From: DASYQD01 sp036005845
Lineage (GTDB): Bacteria > Acidobacteriota > Thermoanaerobaculia > Multivoradales > JAIOJS01
NCBI GenBank assembly: GCA_036005845.1
Contig: DASYQD010000087.1
Location: forward strand, 1 to 34,824
DNA length: 34,824 bases
Reading direction: 5' to 3'
This document shows positions 15,777 to 24,497 of the stretch, one piece after another. Below the pieces are notes generated by a model. The model was not told where the DNA came from. It saw nothing but the letters and a program-made list of their open reading frames with translations, and did no database searches. Made by a program: the position numbers and the translations under genes. Each line of letters starts with the position of its first letter. The stretch's first letter is position 1.

Positions 15777-17738
15777 GTGAGAAGGCACCGAGTCCTCGCG
15801 CTCGCTCTGGCGCTGCTCGCAGCCGCCATACCGGCAGCGCTCTCGGCCGCCGATCCCGCGCCGTCCACCGGTCCATTCGTCGTCGCCGGCGCCGTCGACG
15901 GCGTCGGGCTGCAGCAGGTGGCGAACGGGCTCGATGCGATCACCGCGATCACCCACGACGGCACCGGCGACGGGCGGCTGTTCATCACCATGCAGGATGG
16001 GCGCGTCCTGATCTTGATGGGCGGCGCGGCGCGCGCGCAGCCGTTCCTCGACCTGCGCGGGCAGATCAGCAGCGGCGGCGAGCGCGGGTTGCTATCGACC
16101 GCGTTCCATCCGCGCTACGGCGAGAACGGGCTCTTCTTCGTCGACTACACCAACCCGCAGGGTGACACCGTGATCGCGCGCTACCACGTGTCGAGCGACC
16201 CGAACCGCGCCGATCCGGCGAGCGCGCGCACGCTGCTCACCATCGCGCAGCCGTTCGCCAACCACAACGGCGGCCAGCTGCAGTTCGGTCCCGACGGCTA
16301 CCTGTACGTCGGCATGGGTGACGGGGGTTCCGCCAACGACCCCGCCTGCCGCGCGCAGAAGGGCGACACGCTGCTCGGCAAGCTCTTACGGCTCGACGTC
16401 GATCAGAACGCCGACACGCCGCCTTACTATGGCATTCCGCCCGACAACCCGTTTCGCGGTCCGGGCGATCCGCTCGACGAGATCTGGGCCGACGGCCTGC
16501 GCAACCCGTGGCGCTTCTCGTTCGACCGCAGCAACGGCGAGCTGTGGATCGCCGACGTTGGCCAAGGGGCGCGCGAGGAGGTGGATTTCCAGCCGCCCAC
16601 GTCCAACGGCGGCGAGAACTACGGCTGGAAGGTGATGGAGGGCGCGTCGTGCGCCGGTTCCGAAGCCTGCCCCGCCGGCACGCCGCCGTGCCACGCCGCG
16701 GCGTTCATCGATCCGGTGCTCGAGTACAACCACAATCCGCACTGCTCGATCACCGGCGGCTACGTCTACCGCGGCGCGCAGGTGCCGCAGCTTCTCGGCG
16801 CCTACGTCTTCGGCGACCTCTGCAGCGGCGCGATGTGGGCCGCGTTCCGCCAGGGCAACGGCAGCTCGCTGGTCGTGCGCTCGCTGCCGTTCACCGCGCC
16901 ACAGCTCACCACCTTCGGCGAGGACGACGCCGGCGAGCTCTACGCCGCCACGCTCGGCGGGCAGGTCTACCGGTTCGTGCGCACCAATGCGCCGCCGCCG
17001 GCGGCGGCAGACCGCGTCGGCCTCTACGAGCCGCAGCCGTCGCGCTTCGAGCTCAAGCAGGCGAACACGCGCGCGGCCAAGGTGACGCTCGTCCGCTTCG
17101 GCGCACGGCACAGCGGCGCCCTGCCGCTGGGCGGCGACTGGGACGGCGACGGCGTTTCAACGGTCGGTCTCTACGACGCGGACACCGGCACGCTGCAGCT
17201 CAAGAACTCGCACAACGGCCGCAACGCCGACGTCGTCGTCCAGCTCGCGCCGCCGGTGCCCGGCGCGCGGCCGATCGCCGGCGACTGGGACGGCGACGGC
17301 CGCGACGGCGTCGGCCTGTTCGATGCGAGCGACCCGAGCAACCCGCGCTTCCTGCTCTGGAACGTCCCTGTCGCGGGCACGCCGGCCGACGAGGTGTTGA
17401 GCCTCGCGCTCGGCGGGCCGTGGACGGACGTGCTGCCGGTGGCGGGCGACTGGGATGGTGACGGCCGCGACGAGGTCGGCGTCTACTCGCCTTCGAGGGC
17501 GGTCTTCGTGCTCGGCGGCCGCGGCCCGGTCTTCGACGTGGTGCTCGGCACGCCGGGACGCGGCGCGCTGCCGGTGGCCGGCGACTGGGATGGTGAGGGC
17601 CGCGACGGCGTCGGCGTCTACGATCCACGGCAGGCGACCTTCAGCCTGCGCAACGCGCTGACCTCCGGAGCGCCCGACGTGGTCTTCCGCTTCGGCCCGC
17701 CGCGCGGCGGCTGGCTGCCGCTCGCCGGCGCCTGGTAG
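15777..17738 (+). CDS. Secreted PQQ-dependent sugar dehydrogenase with FG-GAP-like repeats
   Basis: The 653-residue protein has a signal peptide (RRHRVLALALALLAAAIPAA, cleavage near LSA-A). Residues about 35-405 match the glucose/sorbosone dehydrogenase (GSDH, PF07995) six-bladed propeller: RLFITMQDGRVLIL, RGLLSTAFHPRYGENGLFFVDYT, NHNGGQLQFGPDGYLYVGMGDGG, GLRNPWRFSFDRSNGELWIADVG, SITGGYVYRG and YVFGDLCSG. These enzymes oxidise soluble aldoses with PQQ and calcium. After an APPPAAADRVG linker the C-terminal quarter has four copies of a calcium-site repeat of the form GDWDGDGRDxVGLYD, spaced about 65 residues, like FG-GAP/VCBS blades, probably for adhesion or sugar binding. PQQ biosynthesis genes are not in the window. 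The GTG start is supported by TACCAT 6 nt upstream. The PBP gene follows after 26 nt. Confidence 0.9.
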   Translation: MRRHRVLALALALLAAAIPAALSAADPAPSTGPFVVAGAVDGVGLQQVANGLDAITAITHDGTGDGRLFITMQDGRVLILMGGAARAQPFLDLRGQISSGGERGLLSTAFHPRYGENGLFFVDYTNPQGDTVIARYHVSSDPNRADPASARTLLTIAQPFANHNGGQLQFGPDGYLYVGMGDGGSANDPACRAQKGDTLLGKLLRLDVDQNADTPPYYGIPPDNPFRGPGDPLDEIWADGLRNPWRFSFDRSNGELWIADVGQGAREEVDFQPPTSNGGENYGWKVMEGASCAGSEACPAGTPPCHAAAFIDPVLEYNHNPHCSITGGYVYRGAQVPQLLGAYVFGDLCSGAMWAAFRQGNGSSLVVRSLPFTAPQLTTFGEDDAGELYAATLGGQVYRFVRTNAPPPAAADRVGLYEPQPSRFELKQANTRAAKVTLVRFGARHSGALPLGGDWDGDGVSTVGLYDADTGTLQLKNSHNGRNADVVVQLAPPVPGARPIAGDWDGDGRDGVGLFDASDPSNPRFLLWNVPVAGTPADEVLSLALGGPWTDVLPVAGDWDGDGRDEVGVYSPSRAVFVLGGRGPVFDVVLGTPGRGALPVAGDWDGEGRDGVGVYDPRQATFSLRNALTSGAPDVVFRFGPPRGGWLPLAGAW

Positions 17739-17752
17739 CCGGCAGCGCCCGC

Positions 17753-17758
17753 TATCAT
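17753..17758 (+). promoter_or_regulatory. -10-like hexamer of the PBP gene
   Basis: TATCAT, five of six to consensus, ends 6 nt before ATG 17765. Transcription would begin on the A of the start codon. This is the best leaderless example in the window. Confidence 0.5.
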
Positions 17759-17764
17759 CGATCG

Positions 17765-20272
17765 ATGCGGCTGCGCTATCGCCACGGCGGCCAGGTGCGC
17801 TGGCAGCTCGAGGTCAAGAAGTGGCACCTCGCGGTCGCGGCGGGCGCGCTGGCACTCGTCGTCGCCTTCGCGGTCTGGCTGTTCGTGCCCTTCTGGGGTC
17901 TCGCCGGGCAGTTCAGCGGGCGCGGCTCGGAGCGGCGGCCGTCGCGGCTCTACGGCACGCCGCTCCTGCTCGAGGTGGGCGGGCGCGGCGACCTCGACAC
18001 CACGGTGCGCGAGCTGACGCGGCTCGGCTATCACGCGGTCGCACAAGGCGCGCTGCTGCCGGGCGATTACCGCCGCGCCGGCGACGGCCTCGCGGTGTAT
18101 CTGCGCGGGTTCGCCACGCCGCGCGGCTGGGTCGGCGCGCACAGCCTCGAGGTGCGGGTGCGCGGCGGCATCGTGCGCGCGGTGCGTGCCGCGGGTCGCA
18201 GCGTGCCGCGCGCGCAGCTCGAGCCGCCGCTCATCAGCTCGTTCTACGGCGCCGACCTGAAGGAGCGGCGGCCGGTGCGCCTCGAGGAGGTGCCCGAGGA
18301 GCTGGTGCTCTGCGTGCTCGCCGCCGAGGACGCCAGCTTCTTCGAGCACGGCGGCATCTCGCTGCGCGGCATCGCGCGCGCGGCGCTGGTCAACCTGAAG
18401 AGCGGCGGCATCCGGCAGGGCGGCAGCACGCTCACCCAGCAGCTGGTGTGGAACCTCTTCCTCACCCACGAGCGCACCTACTCGCGCAAGGCGCGCGAAG
18501 CGGTGCTGGCGCTGCTCGTCGACCTGCGCTACAGCAAGCGGCAGATCCTCGAGGCCTACCTCAACGAGATCTACCTCGGGGCGTCGAGCTCGGGCGTCAA
18601 CCTGATGGGAGTCGGCGCCGCGTCGTGGGCCTACTACGGCAAGGAGCCGTCGCGGCTGACGCTGTCGGAAGCGGCGACGATCGCCGGGATGATCCCGTCG
18701 CCGGCGCGCTACGAGCCGGTGCACCACGCCGACGCGGCGAAGGGGCGGCGCGACTTCGTGCTCGACCGCTTGGCCGAGCTCCGCTGGATCGACCAGGCGC
18801 GGCTCGACGCGGCGCGCGCCGAGCCGATCGCCGCCGCGCCGCAGCCGGTGCCGCATCGGCGCGCCGCCTACTTCACCGACCTCGCCGTGCACGAGGCCGC
18901 CGACCGCTACGGCGTCAGCGATCTCCCCGACAAGGGCTACACGCTGTTGTCGACGCTCTCGGCCGCCGACCAGGCCGTCGCCGAGGAGGCGGTGCCGTGG
19001 GGGCTCGCCGCCCTCGAGAAGGGCTACGAGAAAGGCCGCAAGGGGCGACGTCCGCTGCAGGCGGCGCTGGTGTCGATCGATCCCACGACCGGCGGCATCC
19101 GCGCTTACGTCGGCGGCCGCGACTACCAGGGCAGCCAGTTCGACCGCGCCGCGGCGCACCGGCAGCCGGGCAGCTCCTTCAAGCCCTTCGTCTACGCCGC
19201 CGCGCTGCGCAGCGGCGCCGTCACGCCGGCGACGATGGTCGAGGACGCGCCGCTGACGATGGAGATCCCGGGCGCCAGCGTGTGGACGCCCGAGAACTCC
19301 GACCGCCGGTTCCGCGGCTGGGTGTCGGTGCGCACGGCGATCGAGCAGAGCCTCAACCTGCCGACGGTGCGCATCGCGATGCGCACCGGTCTGCCGCAGA
19401 TCGTCGCGCTGGCCAAGGCGATGGGAGCGCAGGGTGCGTTGCAGCCGGTGCCGTCGATGGCGCTCGGCGCCTTCGAGGTGACGCCGCTCGAGCTGGCGAC
19501 GATGTACGCCACCTTCGCCGCCGGCGGCGTGCGGCCGACGGCCCACGCTCTCGACGCCGTGCTGGCGCCGGCGGGGACGCCGGTGCAAGGGACCGCGCTC
19601 GCGCCGCCGGTGCGTGCGCTCGAGCCCGAGGTGGCCTACGTCGTGACGGCTTTGCTGCAGGGCGTGCTGCAGCACGGCACCGGCGCGGGAGTGCACCGCT
19701 ATGGGCTCGACGATCCGCTCGCCGGCAAGACCGGCACGAGCAACGACGCCAAGGACAGCTGGCTCGCCGGCTACGCGCCCAACCGCACGACCGTCGTGTG
19801 GGTCGGCTACGACGAGAACCTGCCGACGCGGCTCGGCGGCGCCCGCGGCGCGCTGCCCATCTGGGCGAAGTTCATGGCGGGCGTGCGGCCGCGCGCCGGC
19901 TACCCCGGCTTCGTGCGGCCGGCGGGCGTCGCCGCCGCCGTCATCGACCCGACAACGGGGCAGCTCGCTACCTACTCGTGCCCGTACACGGCCACCGAGA
20001 TCTTCGTCGCCCGCTTCGCGCCGCGCGAGCTCTGCCAGCGCCACAGCGGCTACTGGGCGGAGCCGGTGGCGCAGCCCGGCGAGGTGAACGAAAACCGCGG
20101 CCAGCGGCACGGCGGCTTCCGCGGCTTCCTCGACCGCGTCTTCGGGCGCGGCAGCAACGGCGGCGGCACCGACGGCGGCGAGGACCAGCAGCAGAAGGAC
20201 GACGGCGACGACGGAGACGGCGGCGACGGCGGACCGGGCGGCGGCCGAGCGGATGCCCGGCCGCCGCGGTAA
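17765..20272 (+). CDS. Class A penicillin-binding protein, PBP1b-like
   Basis: The 835-residue bifunctional enzyme polymerises lipid II and cross-links peptidoglycan. A cytoplasmic stub and one membrane anchor (residues about 20-45) are followed by a UB2H-like module (LTRLGYHAVAQGALLPGDYRRAGDGLAVYLRGF), the domain that binds LpoB in E. coli PBP1b. The GT51 domain has EDASFFEHGGIS with catalytic Glu188, QGGSTLTQQL, RKAREA and EAYLNEIYLG. The transpeptidase domain has the active serine Ser470 in S-S-F-K (Lys473), S529-x-N531 and K655-T-G. The last 75 residues form a Gly/Asp-rich tail (NGGGTDGGEDQQQKDDGDDGD) outside any known domain. ATG 17765 follows the dehydrogenase by 26 nt but has its own TATCAT box 6 nt upstream. 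A strong hairpin follows the stop. Confidence 0.95.
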   Translation: MRLRYRHGGQVRWQLEVKKWHLAVAAGALALVVAFAVWLFVPFWGLAGQFSGRGSERRPSRLYGTPLLLEVGGRGDLDTTVRELTRLGYHAVAQGALLPGDYRRAGDGLAVYLRGFATPRGWVGAHSLEVRVRGGIVRAVRAAGRSVPRAQLEPPLISSFYGADLKERRPVRLEEVPEELVLCVLAAEDASFFEHGGISLRGIARAALVNLKSGGIRQGGSTLTQQLVWNLFLTHERTYSRKAREAVLALLVDLRYSKRQILEAYLNEIYLGASSSGVNLMGVGAASWAYYGKEPSRLTLSEAATIAGMIPSPARYEPVHHADAAKGRRDFVLDRLAELRWIDQARLDAARAEPIAAAPQPVPHRRAAYFTDLAVHEAADRYGVSDLPDKGYTLLSTLSAADQAVAEEAVPWGLAALEKGYEKGRKGRRPLQAALVSIDPTTGGIRAYVGGRDYQGSQFDRAAAHRQPGSSFKPFVYAAALRSGAVTPATMVEDAPLTMEIPGASVWTPENSDRRFRGWVSVRTAIEQSLNLPTVRIAMRTGLPQIVALAKAMGAQGALQPVPSMALGAFEVTPLELATMYATFAAGGVRPTAHALDAVLAPAGTPVQGTALAPPVRALEPEVAYVVTALLQGVLQHGTGAGVHRYGLDDPLAGKTGTSNDAKDSWLAGYAPNRTTVVWVGYDENLPTRLGGARGALPIWAKFMAGVRPRAGYPGFVRPAGVAAAVIDPTTGQLATYSCPYTATEIFVARFAPRELCQRHSGYWAEPVAQPGEVNENRGQRHGGFRGFLDRVFGRGSNGGGTDGGEDQQQKDDGDDGDGGDGGPGGGRADARPPR

Positions 20273-20337
20273 CGCGGCTGCGAGCGGCGCGTCCGCGGCC
20301 GCCGACGCGTGCCGCTCGCGCGCCCGCCGCGGTAACG
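20261..20337. repeat. 14-bp direct repeat flanking the inter-gene hairpin
   Basis: CCGCCGCGGTAACG occurs at 20261-20274, overlapping the PBP stop codon, and again at 20324-20337. The copies lie on either side of the 20280-20319 hairpin. It may mark a short duplication or slippage event. Confidence 0.6.
20280..20319 (+). terminator. Strong hairpin between convergent PBP and cupin genes
   Basis: GCGAGCGGC plus GCGTC (20280-20293) pairs with GACGC (20304-20308) and GCCGCTCGC (20311-20319), 14 pairs interrupted only by a GT bulge, around a 10-nt GC loop. It sits in the 69-nt gap between two convergent stop codons and could act in both directions. There is no T-run. Confidence 0.55.
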
Positions 20338-20341
20338 ATCG

Positions 20342-20830
20342 CTACGGCTTCGTGGCCGCCGCCGCGCTCGGGGCGTCGGCCGGGTTTACGTAGGTGAGCG
20401 CGAACGGTCCGGTGCCGTGCACCTGCACCACCGTCGGGCCTTCCGTCCACGCGTAGTGGTGCATGCCGGCGGGAAGCGAGACGAAGCCGCCGGCGCCGAG
20501 CTTGTCGGCCTTCATGGTGTCGAGCTTGTCGCCGGTGCCGACGTGGAAGATGCCCGATATCACGGTCACGTTCTCGGTCGTGGGGTGGAAGTGCGGCGGG
20601 ATCTTGTAGCCGTCGGGCGCGCTCAAGCGAATCACGAACGGGCCGTCCTTCGACGGATCGCCCAAGAGGACCGCCGCTTGCGCGCCGGCCGGCAGCACCG
20701 GCGGCGCCGGTCCCCATTGGATGGCATCGGGCTGGACCACGATGTGGCCCGCGTGGTCCATGGCAGCGTCGTCGGCCAACGCGGCGGTGAGCGGGAGCAC
20801 CAGCAAGGCGGCGAGGGCGAGCTTCTTCAT
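20342..20830 (-). CDS. Secreted cupin-domain protein
   Basis: The 162-residue product begins with a signal peptide (MKKLALAALLVLPLTAALA, cleavage before DDAAM). A single cupin barrel follows. Motif 1 reads PPHFHPTTENVTVISGIFHVG with two His and a Glu, motif 2 reads SLPAGMHHYAWTEG with the final His, so a mononuclear metal site is likely. DHAGHI near the mature N-terminus adds further possible metal ligands. ChrR-like and other small periplasmic cupins have this size; the substrate or sensing role cannot be inferred. The mature tail is Ala-rich and ends ATKP. The start is firm: AGGAGGAG lies 7 nt before ATG 20830. It converges on the PBP gene across a strong hairpin. Confidence 0.88.
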   Translation of the reverse strand: MKKLALAALLVLPLTAALADDAAMDHAGHIVVQPDAIQWGPAPPVLPAGAQAAVLLGDPSKDGPFVIRLSAPDGYKIPPHFHPTTENVTVISGIFHVGTGDKLDTMKADKLGAGGFVSLPAGMHHYAWTEGPTVVQVHGTGPFALTYVNPADAPSAAAATKP

Positions 20831-20908
20831 CGCGGATCTCCTCCTGAGAATTGGGAGTGGCGGGACGGGCAGGCTAACACCGTCTTACGGCCGCGCGCGC
20901 GAAGCGGT

Positions 20909-21790
20909 TCACCGCCGCAGCGGCGCGCGGACGGCGGCGAGTCCTTCGCGCAGCAGCGGCGTGGCATCTCGCCAGCCGCCGGCGAGCAGCTCTTCGGCTT
21001 CCGCTGGCGGCACGACCGCGACGTCGAAACCGTCGTCGCTCTTCGGATCACTGAGCCGTAACAACAGCCGGCGGCCGTCGCTCGCGTCACCATCGCCGTC
21101 GAACCAGCGCGCGGCGTAGGCCCGCCCGAGCAACTCGGCCTGCTGCTCGAAGTTGAGCTGCTCCCACCCGCGGCTCGCCTCGAGCGCTACCGCCACGTTG
21201 TAGCCCTCGCCCACCCACTGCGCGAGGAGGCACTCGGACAGGTAGCGCGTGCCGTGGTGCTGGTGCTGCCAGACGTGGGTGAGCTCGTGGACGAGCAGCG
21301 CCGGCGCGCGGCGCGCGAAGGAGCCCGCCGGTGCCTGCTTACCGTCGGCGCCGCGGCGCGAACGCGCCGGCAGGTGCACCGTGTTGCCGATGACGAAAGC
21401 CAGCCGCGGCAGGTGAAGCAGGTGACGGCCCGGCTTGAGACGCACGCGGCGCACGTCGATGCCGTCGCCGAAGACGCGCGTCATCAGCGCGCGCTCGTCG
21501 TCGTCGAGCGCCCGCGCCAGCGGCTCTAGTCCGAGCGCGGTCTGAAGCCCGGAGAGGACCCGCGCGACGAGCAGGATGAAAGCGTCAGCCGGCAGTTGCA
21601 CCAGCAGCCGCGCGATGCCGACGCCGAGCATGGCGCCCGCGCCTCGGCGCCGCGCCACGAGGCCCCGCGTGCCCAGCGCGGCGCCGGCGACACCACGCCG
21701 CGCCGTGAGCCAGCCACCGCGCGCGATCGAAATGCCGGCGTCGCCGAGCGACCGCGTGGCGTCGGCAAGACGCGCGGAGAACGAGCTCAC
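20909..21790 (-). CDS. Putative zincin-like protein with HELTH motif
   Basis: The 293-residue protein carries LLVHELTHVWQHQHHGTRYLSE, with HExxH at residues 168-172. The block before it (RALMTRVFGDGIDVRRVRL, FVIGNTVHLPA) resembles the region found ahead of the HExxH in DUF4157 / vgr-related proteins. The N-terminal 80 residues are Ala/Gly/Arg-rich with one hydrophobic stretch (LLVQLPADAFILLVARVL) that may be membrane-associated. There is no conventional signal peptide. After the motif come YNVAVALEASRGWEQLNFEQQAELLGRAYA and a charged tail. Peptidase activity is not proven because the third zinc ligand is not obvious. GTG 21790 is supported by TAGAGT 6 nt upstream. The next minus-strand gene (22022-24400) also encodes an HExxH protein. 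Confidence 0.75.
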   Translation of the reverse strand: MSSFSARLADATRSLGDAGISIARGGWLTARRGVAGAALGTRGLVARRRGAGAMLGVGIARLLVQLPADAFILLVARVLSGLQTALGLEPLARALDDDERALMTRVFGDGIDVRRVRLKPGRHLLHLPRLAFVIGNTVHLPARSRRGADGKQAPAGSFARRAPALLVHELTHVWQHQHHGTRYLSECLLAQWVGEGYNVAVALEASRGWEQLNFEQQAELLGRAYAARWFDGDGDASDGRRLLLRLSDPKSDDGFDVAVVPPAEAEELLAGGWRDATPLLREGLAAVRAPLRR

Positions 21791-21796
21791 CCTGAG

Positions 21797-21802
21797 ACTC
21801 TA
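21797..21802 (-). promoter_or_regulatory. -10-like hexamer of the HELTH gene
   Basis: TAGAGT on the minus strand lies 6 nt before GTG 21790. The same hexamer precedes the S9 peptidase gene. Confidence 0.4.
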
Positions 21803-22021
21803 GCGCTCGGTGTCAGCTCACGCTGATGAAACGCGCGCGTCGCGCTTGACTCGAAGCAGCGACGCTGCCACGCACGTCGTCGGTGCGCGCAGCCACCACG
21901 TCGATGCCCCTCGCGCAGAGCGCCGAAGAGCCGCTCGGTCGCAGTCCCCGCCAATGGCGCGCGCAACCGGCGAGCTGCGCGACTCCTCGGGCATGCTGCG
22001 CAACGTGGGCGCACTTCGCGG

Positions 22022-24400
22022 TCAGCGCAGTGTCAACGCGGTGCGGCGCAGCCAGCCGTCGAAACGTTCCTGCAACGCCGGCAGCGGCACGGCGAGCGCA
22101 GTCCCGAGCGCGGCGGCATCCGCCGGACCGCCGGCGGCGACCGCGGCGAGGAAGCCCTGGAACGGCTGCCGCAGCCGTCCACCGTCGTCGTCGAGCAGGA
22201 AGCGCAGGAAGAACGCCGCGGCCGCGTAGCGCTCCGGCCGCCCGCTCGCGGCGTTGAATGCTGCCGGCGGCCTCGCCAGCAACTCGGCGAGCGGCGGCCG
22301 CGGCCCGCGCACCAGCGCTAGCAGCGCAGCGACGGGGCCGCTGATGGTGCGCTCGTATGTCGTGCGGCCCGTCTGCGGCAGACCCGAGGTGCCGCGCACG
22401 TCGGCGCGCGCGCGCAGCGTTCCCGGCACGCTGTGCCCGTCGCCGTCGCGACGGCTGACCGCCAGCTCTTCGGCGAGCCCCTCCTCGAGCCACGGCGGCA
22501 GCGGGCGGCCGGTGGCGCCGCGCGCCAGCAGGTGCGACAGCTCGTGCACCATCAGCGCCGATACCTCCTCGCTCTTCCTGCCCTCGACCGCGAGCGCGGC
22601 GATGCCGTGGCGCGCGAAGCCCTCGACTCCCTGATCGCCGCCGCCCTGCGCCGCCAGCCAGGCGCGAAAGTCGGCCTCGTGAGCGAACAGCAGCAGCGTG
22701 CCGCGCGGCGTGACGGGCAGGCCAAAGCGCGCGCTCCAGTCGGCCGGCAACGCGCTGGCGACGGCGCCAAGAGTGGCGAGAAGCCGCGCGTCGCGCACAT
22801 CGGTGGCGAGCGAGAACGGCGGCAGCGGGCTCACCGGAAGACCGGGCGGCAGCGCGGGCAGCGCGCCGCCAGCCGGCCGCGCGGCGGCGTCGAGATCGCC
22901 GGGCGCCGCCGCGTTCTCCAACTCGCCGTGCGGCGGCCCGGACTCGTCGGCCAGCTCGGCAGGCGGTGCGGCGCTGTTCGACTCGCCATGCAGCGCCGCG
23001 TCACCGGCCTTCGTCGGCTCGTCGAGCGTCGCGCTCTCGCTCGTTCCGCCTGCCGCCAGTGGCTGGTCCGCAGTCGCAAGCCGCAGCCGCCCATCACTGC
23101 CAGCCAACAGCCGCTGCGGCAGGTGCCGCCCTTCGACCCAAGCGATGCGCTGTCGCGCGAGCAGCGCATCGAGCCGCTTCGCCGCCGTCTCCAGCCGCGG
23201 CCCGCTGGTCACCGTCTCGACGTCTCCCCAAGCGGCGGCGACGGCCGGCGACACCGGCGCCGTCGACCAGACGACGAGCGGCACGCGCAGCCGATCCAGG
23301 AACCGCCGCACCCGCGCGGCGTCGTACGCGCTCGCGTCGGCGGAGCTGGCGCCGAGCACGAGCAGCACGGCGCGCCGTCTGCCCGGCTGCGCGGCAGTCA
23401 GCGCGGCGAGCGCCACCGCGTCGGCGATGCGTGGAGCGACGCTGCCCGGCGGCAACATCGCCGCCCGGCCAAGCTGCTCGAGCAAACTGCCGTCGACCGC
23501 GGTGCGCTCGGGCGAAGTGGGGAAGAGGTCGTAGCGAAGCTGCCCCTGCTGATGGCTCTCCGCCACCGGCCACACCAGCCGCAGCCACGCCCCTTCCGGC
23601 AACGGCACGCGCAACCGCGACTCCGCCGCGATCGAGCGCGCCCCCGGGCTCGCGCTCGGGCCGAGGCCGATGCCGCCCCGCACCACGCGCTGCTGGCGCC
23701 CCTCCGCCGCCCGCTCGCCGATCGCATGCAGCGCAGCCGGATCCAGCACCGCCACCAAGTCCGCCTCGCCCTTCTCCAACGCCACCAGCGGCAGCTCGCG
23801 CTCGTCTTCACGCAGCGACTTCGGCGCTTCACGCCCCACGACCTCCACCGGCACGCCGGTGAGCTCCTGCGTGATCTCCTCCGCAAGCTCGCCGCCCACC
23901 GCCATCTCCCGCACCGCCCGCACGCCGCCGGCGAAATCGGCCTCGACCCGCAACAGCTTCGCCGCGCCGGCCACGGCCGGCAACGACAAGCTCGTCGAGT
24001 CGGCAGAGAGCGCGACCGGCGCGCCATCCAGCGTCGCACTCACGGCAGTCGGCGTCGCGCCTCCCGGCCCCGCCCACGCCAACCGTGCCACCAGTCGCGG
24101 CGGCGGCCCGCCGTCGCGCGTCACCGCCACCTCGAGCTCCGCCGCCTCCCGCGGCAGATTCAACCACTGCCGCGCCTCGCCGACCCGCGCCTCCTTCGCA
24201 TCGAAAGCCACCGCCACCAGCTCATGCGGCGCCAGCTCCGACCCCAACTCACAACTCGCCGCCCAAGGAGGCTGCGACAGAGTCGCGCATATCTCGCCGT
24301 CGAGCCGCAACTCGACACGCGCGACGTTGTCCCCAACGAGTAGCTCGACGGGTACTGCGCTCGTGACCAAGCCGAGCCACAACGTCGCAAATGCGATCAC
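22022..24400 (-). CDS. VWFA-related / gluzincin hybrid secreted protein
   Basis: The 792-residue product has a signal-like start (IAFATLWLGLVTSAVPVE). The first half resembles the VWFA-related proteins common in Acidobacteriota. ELLVGDNVARVELRLDGEICATLSQPPW and EARQWLNLPREAAELEV form the N-terminal beta region, and IADAVALAALTAAQPGRRRAVLLVLG with VPLVVWS forms a Rossmann-like half. A Pro/Ala-rich linker follows. The C-terminal third has VHELSHLLARG, HExxH at residues 619-623, and downstream PPWLEEGLAEELA, whose Glu residues would complete a gluzincin site. It could be an envelope peptidase or a binding protein derived from one. The open frame continues to 24733, but GTG 24400 starts the signal peptide and has CATACT 6 nt upstream; ATG 24442 is the alternative. 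Co-transcription with the HELTH gene is possible despite a 231-nt gap. Confidence 0.78.
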   Translation of the reverse strand: MIAFATLWLGLVTSAVPVELLVGDNVARVELRLDGEICATLSQPPWAASCELGSELAPHELVAVAFDAKEARVGEARQWLNLPREAAELEVAVTRDGGPPPRLVARLAWAGPGGATPTAVSATLDGAPVALSADSTSLSLPAVAGAAKLLRVEADFAGGVRAVREMAVGGELAEEITQELTGVPVEVVGREAPKSLREDERELPLVALEKGEADLVAVLDPAALHAIGERAAEGRQQRVVRGGIGLGPSASPGARSIAAESRLRVPLPEGAWLRLVWPVAESHQQGQLRYDLFPTSPERTAVDGSLLEQLGRAAMLPPGSVAPRIADAVALAALTAAQPGRRRAVLLVLGASSADASAYDAARVRRFLDRLRVPLVVWSTAPVSPAVAAAWGDVETVTSGPRLETAAKRLDALLARQRIAWVEGRHLPQRLLAGSDGRLRLATADQPLAAGGTSESATLDEPTKAGDAALHGESNSAAPPAELADESGPPHGELENAAAPGDLDAAARPAGGALPALPPGLPVSPLPPFSLATDVRDARLLATLGAVASALPADWSARFGLPVTPRGTLLLFAHEADFRAWLAAQGGGDQGVEGFARHGIAALAVEGRKSEEVSALMVHELSHLLARGATGRPLPPWLEEGLAEELAVSRRDGDGHSVPGTLRARADVRGTSGLPQTGRTTYERTISGPVAALLALVRGPRPPLAELLARPPAAFNAASGRPERYAAAAFFLRFLLDDDGGRLRQPFQGFLAAVAAGGPADAAALGTALAVPLPALQERFDGWLRRTALTLR

Positions 24401-24406
24401 GCCCTC

Positions 24407-24412
24407 AGTATG
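24407..24412 (-). promoter_or_regulatory. -10-like hexamer of the VWFA/gluzincin gene
   Basis: CATACT on the minus strand, four of six to consensus, lies 6 nt before GTG 24400 and supports that start. Confidence 0.3.
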
Positions 24413-24497
24413 GAAGGCGCCGTCAAGGCCCGACAAGGGCATGACGACGAACGGCCGTCGGCCGCCGACCCGTGACGCTCGATCTCGCACCAACAGA

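Noticed and set aside
15769..15780. Four-codon mini-frame ATG CGG GGG TGA before the PQQ dehydrogenase
   Set aside because: The ATG overlaps the TACCAT -10 hexamer and would not be transcribed from that promoter; chance is sufficient.
17140..17620. DNA tandem repeat
   Set aside because: The similar stretches encode the four FG-GAP-like protein repeats, which explains them; they are diverged at DNA level.
21810..22229. Possible small plus-strand gene in the gap between the two HExxH genes
   Set aside because: The translation is Arg/Ala/Ser-rich without any motif and runs over the end of the 22022-24400 gene; no ribosome site fits.
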